From positions 110,670,551 through 110,734,550 of the forward strand of contig NC_068361.1 of the NCBI RefSeq assembly GCF_020536995.1: a DNA stretch of 64,000 nucleotides. Direction: 5' to 3'. Each line of letters opens with the position of its first letter. The stretch's first letter is position 1. The notes under the pieces are model-generated. The model was not told where the DNA came from and made no database searches. It worked only from the letters and a program-made list of their open reading frames with translations. Of the stretch, positions 55,199 through 64,000 are shown in pieces. The translations under genes were made by a program, and so were the position numbers. This stretch comes from Dreissena polymorpha. Taxonomy: Eukaryota; Mollusca; Bivalvia; Myida; Dreissenidae.

Positions 55199-58100
55199 GT
55201 ACGGTGTTTATGTATTACATTACTTTTATAAACTCAGTACATGTGTATATTGATGTTTTTCTTATATATTCTGAGTTGTTGTTAAAGGCATGGCATTGAT
55301 GGACATTACAAATTATAGCGAACTAATCCCCGACAACTTTGAACGGACCCAAGCCAAATGCTGACTAGACTGTCATTGTAGTGCGATTTGGGCCGAAATT
55401 CTATTTCCTATTATTTATAATAGGAATTATGGTGTATTTCGATTAATTTTCAAATAGTAGGTTTTCTTTGTAAACACCTTTAGTTTATTGCACATAAGAG
55501 CAAAATTAAAACTAAAATGACAATTCCATCCAAAAAAATACGTGTTTTTTAGCAAAATCACACGTCTCATTCTTTTAAAATGTTCTAGCGTTTGTCTTTG
55601 GTCCAAAATTTATACATATAAAAATTGGTTCATTTGCACGTCAAACATTAACGAACCTTATTTGTCATAATACAATCATTTGCTTGTATTAATAATATGA
55701 CATGTTAAACAAAGAGATTTGTCAATAAAAAAACAGGTGATTTTCAAAACTATGTGGCGTCGCCTTATTTAAACTCAATGCACATTAGAAGTTTATCTGC
55801 TTTTATCGCGTGTGTTCCAGTTCTTGGTGGTGAGTTTATGCACCTCACATTAGCTGCCGGTTCCAGGCTAAACTACACTCAGGCACAACAGCAGTGCATG
55901 GAGGCAGGGTACCACGACTTGGCTGTGGTTGACTCACAAACTGAATACGACAGAATGATCGAATACTTCAAAACTCAATAGTGAGTATTACATCAACGAT
56001 TCAAAATTAATACTCCGATACTTAACAATGCATCTTACATACAATTTCACAAATAACACTTAGAAACTGAGAAGTGAGAATCATTTCACGTTTTGATAAA
56101 TTAACAAAATTGAAAAAAGTGTTTCAGATTTGCATTCTTTTTTTTGTTATGATAGTTACGAGGAAACAGTTATACTTAACGTAAACAATTCAGCTGTAAT
56201 AATTTGAAACTAAGATATGCTTATAATTCAAACGTTTCAGCACTTACACTAAATTTAGTACTGCGCATCTTCTAACCCTCTCCAGTTAGATACGTACTTT
56301 GACGCGTTTGTAGTCCCTTCGAAAGTTAAATTTAATTAAAGACCTGTCTTCCTAGATTCAATTTTTAAAGGCTTCATTTCCAACCCTAAGATACTGATGA
56401 ATAGCAAACAGCATTGAACATGAACAGACTGCGAGTTATTCGCGCATCATTTTAGCGTTTCAGAAACAAATATTATAAAACTTAGTAACTCGCATCACGT
56501 AAACGTTTCAGCAATATCCCGAAAATTAGCACACGTAATGCGTATCATTAAAGCGTTTCTGGAATAATAATTCGAAGCTCAGTAATGCGTATCATAGCAA
56601 TGCTTCAACACATACACTTAAACATCCTGCAGGCCATATAATAGAAGCGTGTTTCACTAATTAAACTTCAAAAAAACAAAAGTGAGTGTCATATAAACAT
56701 TTCTTCAATAATACTTCAAAACTACATTAAGTACCACATAATCGCTTCAACGATAATACTCTGAAGGTATACAGTGAGTGGCATATACAAACAATTCACA
56801 ATAAATGCATTACTTCGAAACCAAATAGTAAGATTGATATAAACGTTTCAACAATAAAACTGAGCAATCCAAAAGTGAGTATAAAATAAATTAAAAGTTC
56901 AATAATTAAACTTCTACACCCAATGAGGACAACCATACAAACGTTTTAACTAAAATACATCGAAACCCTATTGAGTCTATCATATACACGTTTCAACAAT
57001 AAAACTTCTAGGCCCAAATAGAGAGTATGACATAAATGCTTCAGCAATAATACTTCGATACTCACCAGTGATTCATTAAATTATCAACAGTACACGTTTG
57101 AAACCAAATAGTTTGTGATGCATTAAGTCAGTTGTCTCGATTTCAGTGGTGTCGGGTTTGTGCTGCCTTCTGATTTCTGGATTGGCAGTTTCTGGGAGTA
57201 CGACGGGACCAATTGGACGAGCGTGTGGCCAATGTGTGACACCGTTATCCCTGTAACATGGGCCGTTTGGGATAATGGCGAACCAGACAGTATTGGTATT
57301 CAAACGTGCAACAGGATCCATAGTACTCTGAAGTATAGAACGTACTACTGTTACGGGCTTTATGACGCTCTCTGTGAGAAATCAGGTATTGACCAAGATA
57401 TAAGCCAAAATGTAATGTGCTTGGGCATTTATTTAAATAAGAGTTGTTTGAGTTGAGTTGTTGTCGTTGAAATGATGAAGCTATCTTTATGTTTCGAACC
57501 TTTAAGGTTGTTAAGCTGTCCTTATTTTCCATTTTCATAAATTATTACAGGTGCCTTTTCACGTTTTGGATTATAAACCAAATTTTTTTTTTCAGATTGG
57601 CAAATTTTCGTTGTAGTTATGATATTTGTGAGGAAACAGTAATACTGAACATTTACCATGCTCTAAAATATCCATCATATGCATCTTTTGACGATTTAAA
57701 AACCTGAAAATCATAAAGCGTTACAACGCAAAACGATTGAATAATTTGGAGAGTTCTGTTGTTGTCGTTATATTTTGTGAAAATACGAGGATTGCCTATG
57801 TTAAGTACAAGTTATATCATGAATTGTATGAGCACGGATGGCCAAGTGGTCTAAGCGATAGACTTTTACTCCATGAGTCAGTAGTTCGAGCCTATTTGAG
57901 GGGTTACTTTTTGATTTTTTAATGATATTGTTGTTTAATGACAAACTTCAATGCATGCCACAATCTGTGAGAAGGTCCCTTCAAGCAGTGTCTTTAAACA
58001 GACAATCGAGGTTAAACTTAATACTTATATGGCATGTTCTAAATAAAAGACCAATGTCACCGGTAACATTACTTCCCGAATTTCGAAACTAAAAATCCTC

Positions 58101-61100
58101 ATTTACTGAAACTCGATTATTGTTTTTCCTGAGAATTAGCACACGATACCGCGCGCTATTTTAAAAATATTTTATTAAATCCACAATAAATTGTGTATTT
58201 TAGCGTACTATACTTATTTGGCATATTTATAAAAATGCTTAACACATTCATATTTTGTACTTTTCAAAATCAACAACTAAATCGTACTGACAGGCGATCG
58301 TGATCTAAGGTTGAGTAAATAAAGATCGACATCAGCTCTTCCATCGTTGCTATTCGTTTCACTAATATACGCCAAACACACAATATGTTTCTTGTTCTGA
58401 GAAAACTGGGCTTAATTCATGTGCGTAAAGTGTCGTCCTAGATTAGCCTGTGCAGTCCGCACAGGCTAATCAGGAACGACACTTTCCACCTAAACTTGAT
58501 TTTCGGTAAGGAGGGACTTCCTTGAAACTAAAAATACTATTAAAGCGGAAAGTGTCGTCCCTGATTAGCCTGTGCGGACTGCACAGGCTAATCTGGGACG
58601 ACACTTTACGCACATGAATTAAGCCCAGTTTTCTCAGAACAAGACTCATATATACCCCGATTAAGCAAACATATTAAGAACATCACACACAGGTTTGGAA
58701 ATGATGTAATATTATGTTCGATTATATATTGGGAGTTATATATATGCTTATTACTTTATTTTAACCGCTTAATTTAAATAAGTAAAACAGACTCAATTAA
58801 GTAATCTGCGATAGTTTGCAGTAAGTGTGCATTCTCAAGGAAATATTCCCAATTCTTTTTGCGTTCAATATACCAGCCGCATAAATTATCGCAAAAGTTC
58901 AATGTAAAAATTGAGCGAAGACAGCTACACCGAAATAATATTATAGACCCTTACTATTTGCCATGCATTATTTTTCAGATTATCAATCATGCGGATCGAA
59001 CGAGGTAAGGAAATTATTTCTAAATATTTTAAATGTTCAATAACGGGTCTATAATTTCTATTCACCAGATGAGTTAACTTAGGAAATCGTAATTCCTTTG
59101 CTTGTAATTAGTTAGTAAATGAACAGGAAAAAAACACTAGTTCTTTTTGTTGAAAGGCTACTGTGAGGAATATGTTCTGTTCACTGCTCATAACCGCGAT
59201 ACTAGCTTTAGACAATGTCATGTCGCGGCGAAGATCTTAAGAAAAAAAGTTAAGACTGAATTATAAGCTCGTAACAAATAGACACGTGAAGTACTGAAGG
59301 CATATAAAAGGCATATGAAAGGAATTACTCAAATTAAAACACGTAGTCACAAAAATAGGTGTTAAGCTTTGCAGTTAATGAAATCTTTAAAAAATGCACC
59401 GTATCTTAAATTTGTCGTAAGATGTTTTACAAAGACGGGCTCCTGATAAATATTATTTCTTCTTTGCTCTAAGACTTCCTCCCCGGCCCCGGGATGCAAG
59501 TTCTTCGCTCCGTGCTGGTGGACCCCGGCCAAGATCGGCCTCATCACAGGCTTCGCCATTCTCGCGGTGTTCTTCTGCCTGTGCTGCATGGTCTGGAAAT
59601 GCTGCTGTGGAAAACAGACACAGGTATGTACCATTACGTGGCAATCTAAAGTGCTACCGGTTGTGGTAACGCGAGGGATCTACCGTTACGTGGCAATCCA
59701 AAGTACTACCGGTTGTGGTAACGCTAGGTATGTACCGGAACATGGTAACCCAAAGTACTACCGGTTGTGGAAACGCGAGGTATGTACCGTTACGTGGTAA
59801 CCCAAAGTACTACCGAATGTGGCAACGCGAGGTATGTACCGGAACATGGTAACCCAAAGTACTACCGGTTGTGGAAACGCGAGGTATGTACCGTTACGTG
59901 GTAACCCAAAGTACTACCGAATGTGGCAACGCGAGGTATGTACCGTTACGTGTTAACCCAAAGTACTTCCGAATGTGGCAACGCGAGGTATGTACCGTTA
60001 CGTGGTAACCCAAAGTACTACCGAATGTGGCAACGCGAGGTATGTACCGTTACGTGGTAACCCAAACTACTTACGAATGTGGCAACGCGAGGTATGTACC
60101 GTTACGTGGTAATCCAAAGTACTACCGAATATGGCAACGCGAGGAATGTACCGTTACGTGGTAACTTAAAGTACTACCGAATGTGGCAACGCGAGGTATG
60201 TACCGTTACGTGGTAACCCAAAGTACTACCGAATGTGGCAAAGCGAGGTATTTACCGGAATGTGATAACGAGAGGTATGGATGTTGTAACAAGAGGCATA
60301 TCCCGGTACGTGATAACTCAAAGTAAATACCGGTACGTTGTAACACCAGGTATGTACCTGTAAGTGGTAACGCGAGGTGTGTATCTTTGCTTTGTAACGT
60401 GAGGCAAGTACCTGTTTTTGGCAACGCGGGGTATAAATGTAGCGAGGTATGTACCGGTACGTGGTAACGCAAGGTATGTACCCGTCCGTGATAACTTGAG
60501 GTATGTACCGGTACTTGTTAACGCGAGACATGTACTGTAACCTGGTAACGCGAGGTATGTACCGGCCCATGATAACGCGATGTATGTACCGGTACTTGGT
60601 AATACGAAATATGTACTGGCACGAGGTAACGCGATGTATGTGTCGGTACGTTATAACATTTCCATTCAACAAGTGTGAAATTTGTCCTTTCGCTACAAAC
60701 AACTTAGGAAGCTGAAACTTTCCCAGATGCAGTCTTGGCTTTGGAGTATTATATGAGACGCGTTCTGCGAAAACTGGGCTTAATGCATGTGTGTAAAGTG
60801 TCGTCCCAGATTAGCCTTTGCAGTCCGCACAGGCTTATCATGGACGACACGTTCCGCTTTTATGACATTTTTTGTTCAAATAAAGTCTCTTCTTAGCAAA
60901 AATCCAATTTAGGCGGAAAGTGTCGTCCCTGATTAGCCTGTGCGGACTGCAAAGGCTAATCTGGGACGACACTTTACGCACATGCATTATGTCCAGTTTT
61001 CTCAGAACACGACTCAATTATTGTGGAGCTGTTTGAAATCATTATTTATTTTACTTCAAGCCTGTCACTCCTTACATGTTGACTTGTTTGTGTTCAGGTA

Positions 61101-61689
61101 GGTGATGAGTTTCAAAATGAAGAGGAGGACGATGGCGACGAAAATCCCAACCATCCGCCCCCTAACGGCAGCGTGCATCAGCTACCGAGAATAAGCGATG
61201 TTGTAAGTCCCGTATGGTTAAATTCATCCGCCCATGAACCCCTAAACGAGAATGCTCCTCCGCTTTCATTAGTAAATACCTATATTACACAACTTAATTC
61301 CACCATGATAAAGGAATTCCTACCGATGTCAATTATATGCTATTTGATTGACAAAGAGTATGTATGCATATATTTCCTATTAGCCTCTTATACGATGAAT
61401 TAGTTTATTAATGAGTAATTATCGATGGTTTAAGACTAAATGCTGGTAAAGTATAATACGCGATTAACTCAACTTAATCACTTCAAGTCCATGCTTGGTT
61501 GCAAAGTTGGCCGAGCATATGGTCCCAATTTCACCTTGGTTACAGCGAAAGAACCACAACATTGATGAGAGCCCCGTGCCGGCCGCCCCGGCCCCCAAGA
61601 TCCGCTCCGTCATACTGCGGCCCGAGGACGCGCCGTGGCTTAGCCCGGAAGAGCTGAGTTTTAGCGCCAGGCACGCTTACAGAGAGTGA
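55156..61689 (+). CDS. Membrane-anchored C-type lectin, seven exons, complete model
   Basis: Exons 55156-55198, 55821-55980, 57147-57385, 58979-59004, 59474-59623, 61098-61202 and 61546-61689 join in frame to 288 residues. Residues 1-18 (MKELILSFLVSTKIVLGG) are a signal peptide; 20-146 form one C-type lectin domain with LNYTQAQQQCMEAGYHDLAV, FWIGSFWEYDG, WAVWDNGEPD and YDALCEK. Cysteines 40, 122, 136 and 144 fit the fold's two disulphides. EPD replaces the usual EPN/QPD sugar-binding triplet, and the WND motif is absent (RTYYC instead), so calcium-dependent binding is uncertain. A cysteine-containing stalk, a membrane helix (177-197), a CCxxWKCCC cluster likely to be acylated, an acidic patch (EFQNEEEDDGDEN) and a proline-rich tail ending SARHAYRE follow. 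Likely a cell-surface recognition receptor; ligand unknown. Introns hold a tRNA-core element, two TIR elements and a minisatellite. Exon 1 is the least certain part. Confidence 0.88.
55821..55980 (+). CDS. Lectin exon 2: first half of the lectin domain
   Basis: It encodes LGGEFMHLTLAAGSRLNYTQ and AQQQCMEAGYHDLAVVDSQT, the strand and helix region that opens a C-type lectin domain. The donor is GTGAGT, leaving two bases of a tyrosine codon. Confidence 0.9.
57147..57385 (+). CDS. Lectin exon 3: second half of the lectin domain
   Basis: It reads GVGFVLPSDFWIGSFWEYDG, WAVWDNGEPDSIG and TYYCYGLYDALCEKS. WIG, WDNGEPD and LCEK are standard lectin-domain landmarks. It ends one base into a codon at GTATTG. 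Confidence 0.93.
57549..57985 (+). mobile_element. TIR element with tRNA-like core, copy 3
   Basis: Ends GTGCCTTTTCACGTTTTGG and AATCTGTGAGAAGGTCCCTT are roughly inverted. The core at about 57830-57905 reads GCACGGATGGCCAAGTGGTC, TAAGCGATAGACTTTTACTC, GTAGTTCGAGCC, like boxes A and B of a tRNA-Ser/Leu. No intact acceptor stem, so not a working tRNA gene. It lies in the lectin intron between exons 3 and 4. Confidence 0.75.
58391..58643. mobile_element. GATTAGCCTGTGC TIR element
   Basis: Ends CTTGTTCTGAGAAAACTGGG and CCCAGTTTTCTCAGAACAAG are a perfect 20-bp inverted pair. Inside, CAGATTAGCCTGTGCAGTCC-type blocks form two further hairpins. It is the best-kept copy and lies in the lectin intron between exons 3 and 4. 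Confidence 0.95.
58979..59004 (+). CDS. Lectin exon 4: 26-base microexon
   Basis: TTTTTCAG then 26 bases then GTAAGG. It restores the frame and encodes DYQSCGSNE, linking the lectin domain to the stalk. Without it the frame to exon 5 would fail. Confidence 0.8.
59474..59623 (+). CDS. Lectin exon 5: stalk, membrane helix, cysteine cluster
   Basis: Fifty codons: TSSPAPGCKFFAPCWWTPAK, then IGLITGFAILAVFFCLCCMV, then WKCCCGKQTQ. The donor CAG|GTATGT is the first unit boundary of the minisatellite that follows. Confidence 0.93.
59624..60690. repeat. Minisatellite of 52-bp then 27-bp units, starting at a splice donor
   Basis: About twelve exact 52-base periods of GTATGTACCGTTACGTGGTA, ACCCAAAGTACTACCGAATG, TGGCAACGCGAG are followed from 60248 by about fifteen 27-base units of GTATGTACCGGTACGTGGTA plus ACGCGAG (some shorter). 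The 52-mer is itself a diverged 27+25 pair. The first unit starts at the first intron base after lectin exon 5. Confidence 0.97.
60754..61016. mobile_element. GATTAGCCTGTGC TIR element
   Basis: GAGACGCGTTCTGCGAAAAC and TTTTCTCAGAACACGACTC form the inverted ends. The inside matches the 58391 copy, with GTGTCGTCCCAGATTAGCC and TAGGCGGAAAGTGTCGTCCC. It ends about 80 bp before lectin exon 6. Confidence 0.94.
61098..61202 (+). CDS. Lectin exon 6: acidic cytoplasmic segment
   Basis: Thirty-five codons, VGDEFQNEEEDDGDENPNHP then PPNGSVHQLPRISDV. Phase is 0 at both ends, with donor GTAAGT. Confidence 0.88.
61546..61689 (+). CDS. Lectin exon 7: C-terminal tail and stop
   Basis: RKNHNIDESPVPAAPAPKIR, then SVILRPEDAPWLSPEELSFS, then ARHAYRE and TGA. 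The GC-rich codons contrast with the flanks, as in exon 5. Confidence 0.88.
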   Translation, partial: RKNHNIDESPVPAAPAPKIRSVILRPEDAPWLSPEELSFSARHAYRE

Positions 61690-61747
61690 CCTAACGTCAC
61701 CCATGAAGCCCGTGGTTACCACTTTTATAGACTTGATCATATCAATA

Positions 61748-61955
61748 TGAGCCTCGCTCTGGGAAAAGGGAGTTTAATGCATGTGCGCAAAGATTCGCAC
61801 CAGATTAGCCTGTTCATTCCGCACAGGCTATTCAGGGACGACACTTTCCACATTTACTTGATATATGAGAACTTCCTTTGAACGAACATTCCATAAAAGG
61901 GAAAAGGGTCATCCCAGACTAGCATTAAATCCCGTTTTTCCAAAGAGGGGCTCAT
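61748..61955. mobile_element. GATTAGCCTGTGC TIR element, degraded copy
   Basis: Ends GAGCCTCGCTCTGGGAAAAG and TTTTTCCAAAGAGGGGCTC; inside CAGATTAGCCTGTTCATTCC. The right half is shortened. It lies just downstream of the lectin stop codon, so it may be in the 3' untranslated region. Confidence 0.8.
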
Positions 61956-63380
61956 AAAGAAGTGCTTAGACAAAACAAAAACAAACGACAAGCAATTTTA
62001 AAGTATTGTATTCATCAACTAATATATGCACTCAATAATAGAGATAAAATGTATATACATTTACGTGCTTTTGTTAATATAGACGGTATTTTTGCCGCTT
62101 ATGTTATCAATGTATCGTTTTGTGTGAAGACTGCATATATTTTTTGATTACGTTGTAAATGTTTTTTCCAGATAAAACTCGTCCTTAAAAATTCTTGTTA
62201 ATAGCAAAAGGCTTGCCTGAGTAATTTGTGTTGAGTAAAAGACAAACCTCTGCAAATATTTTGTTTATTATATATTTGTACACAAAAACCGTCTCCAGTT
62301 TTGATGGCATTTTAAAAGGTTACATGCCAAAAGCTACAACTTTGTGGCTTGTGATTACTAATATGCAGTTTGTTCACATTTTGATATTGGTATGTTCTGT
62401 GCATTTGTATTTACTATCTGACACTAGGATCGTGGCCATTCATGAACCATTTTTGTAAATGACCAGTTCTAAAAGTCTGGATCTTGTGGTATGAGAGATT
62501 TTAACACTTTTAAGCTATATAGAAAAATAAACATCTTTTGTCCTTAAATAAACGAAAACGCGGTTTCTGGATTATTTACTCGATACATAGTCAAATATGA
62601 GTCCGGTAATCATTTGTGACCGTTTATTTCCGAAGCATTTAACGAATGGGAAGTTGTACAACAGCGGAATACACGTTTTCGTCATTGAATGCTGTGTTTG
62701 ATTTTTGCAGCGAATATGACGTTGAGATTTGTTTTTTACATACCGACTGACATACAGACCGACTAATAAAGTGATTTCTAAAGTGTGGAGATACTTGATT
62801 TTTGCGTCGCAAAACGAACTTGAGGCTGCTCAAAAACATTATTATGCCAGGAAGTTCACGGTTCTTACGTATGGACGTTCTTAATCATAGTCCTGACTGT
62901 ATCTTCATCGTTTATCAGGCAATTTCATACATTTTATTTTAAATTAACTTGGCACAATTGATCACGACATATCACGTCCATTACCACCAGAGTCCCTGAC
63001 TCAAATGTCAAGGTCATATAGGGTCAAAGAAGCACGGCTCGCAATAAAACAGTTTACTTGACAAACATCATCAGTTCAGCTAATCATGGATACGGTGTGT
63101 CGCTGACAACCCCTGTGTCCCAACCCCTGTGTCCCAACCCCTGTGTCCCACAGCTCAAAGAGTAAGGTTACTCTTTAATAAACCGAAAGTCAAATACGGC
63201 TTTTGTAAAGCTTGTTTTGGCTGTAATTTCGTTGTTAATCGGTTAATTTTAAAATCATTTGTGACAGATGATCAAAAATTTGAAACGGTGTGTCGTGCAC
63301 GATACACGAGTCTAGCACGACGGTCGAGTTACACTTGGGGGTCAAAGGTCAAAAAGATGGATTCTTATGATTATTTACAT
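61956..63380. other. No supported gene
   Basis: AT-rich sequence downstream of the lectin gene. AATAAA-like signals are frequent and none can be assigned with confidence. A short triple repeat AACCCCTGTGTCCC lies near 63109-63148. Confidence 0.5.
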
Positions 63381-64000
63381 CGGGATATTCCAGATGGATT
63401 GTAAGGATAATTAACATCAGGATATTCAAGAAGGCTACTAATGATCATTTACTTCAGGATATTCAAGATTGATATTGATGAGCATTTACGTCAGTATATT
63501 TAAGATGGTTTCTGGGGATCATTAACGTCATGATATTCATGCTGGATACTGGGGATGATTAACGTCAGGATATTCAAGATGGTTTCTGGTGATAATTTAC
63601 GTCAGGATATTCAAGATGGTTTCTGGTGATAATTTACGTCAGGATATTCAAGATGGATACCGGGGATCATTTACGTCAGGATATTCACGATGGATTCTGG
63701 GTATCATATACGTCAGAATATTCAAGATGGATACTGGGAAAATATTACGTCCAGATATTCAAAATGTATACTAATGATCATTTACGTCAGGATATTCAAG
63801 ATGGATACTGGGAAAATATTACGTCCAGATATTCAAAATGTATACTTATGATCATTTACGTCAGGATATTCAAGATGGATACTGAAGATAATTAATGTTT
63901 GGATATTCAAGATGGAAACTGGACATCACTTACTTCAGGATATTCAAAGGTACTGAAGGTCATTAATGTAAGAAAATCTAAGATGGATAATTAAAATTAA
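63380..64000. repeat. Minisatellite, ~37-bp unit, running to the window edge
   Basis: About 17 diverged units read GGATATTCAAGATGGATACT, GGGGATCATTTACGTCA. Open frames with YVRIFKMDTG-type repeats are products of the array. It probably continues past the window. Confidence 0.95.

Noticed and set aside
57830-57905. Possible tRNA-Ser/Leu gene
   Set aside because: Boxes A and B are recognisable, but no paired acceptor stem can be formed and the block recurs in a repeat family, so it is a tRNA-like part of a mobile element.
59362-59644. Minus-strand frames opposite lectin exon 5
   Set aside because: Shadow of the real exon: the plus strand has matching splice sites, phase and a membrane helix.
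60206-60715. 158-codon minus-strand frame rich in YRYIPRV
   Set aside because: Product of the 27-bp and 52-bp minisatellite in the lectin intron.
63129-63895. Repetitive frames with YVRIFKMDTG motifs
   Set aside because: The repeat arises because the 37-bp minisatellite shifts frame each unit; no start context or homology.

Overview
The window looks like nuclear DNA of a bivalve mollusc, most likely a dreissenid mussel; the species is inferred from the general character of the dispersed repeats and was not checked. It is AT-rich, its genes are split into short exons by long repeat-filled introns, and most of the sequence is non-coding. Exactly 100 N at 18171-18270 mark a scaffold join.

Four genes can be read exon by exon, and in each the splice phases agree across every junction I could define. 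(1) Minus strand, 13566 down to 3310: eight exons of a TRPM-type cation channel covering the end of the cytoplasmic N-terminal region, S1-S6, the pore and the TRP-helix region; neither end is visible. (2) Minus strand, 26981 down to 20389: five internal exons of PIGA, the catalytic subunit of the first enzyme of GPI-anchor synthesis; the first exon is not found and the C-terminal half is missing next to the gap. (3) Plus strand, 43465-45654: a complete two-exon gene for a 120-residue IFI6/IFI27 (ISG12) family protein with a signal peptide. (4) Plus strand, 55156-61689: a complete seven-exon model of a 288-residue membrane-anchored C-type lectin. A lone signal-peptide exon lies at 15452-15348, minus strand.

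The rest is a collection of repeats: a decayed L1/Tx1-like LINE (about 15490-17900, plus), a 5'-truncated LINE with a TCTG-repeat tail (46042-47165, minus), at least five copies of one TIR element carrying the motif GATTAGCCTGTGC, a 1.4-kb Tc1/mariner-like non-autonomous element (29342-30763), several foldback elements (including one with arms of about 490 bp), a family of TIR elements with a tRNA-like core, arrays of AGGTCA half-sites, and several minisatellites. A number of these touch gene structure: a minisatellite that starts exactly at a lectin-gene splice donor, TIR elements flanking PIGA exon 3 by about 10 and 40 bp, and a dispersed repeat ending at the IFI27-like exon 2 acceptor.

The genes do not form a pathway; they are ordinary neighbours. 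The lectin and the IFI27-like protein are both plausible innate-immunity genes, but nothing shows that they act together. I saw no CRISPR array, rRNA, prokaryotic operon, LTR element or virus-like element. I found no wholly new multi-gene system; the most unusual material is in the repeats and their contact with splice sites.
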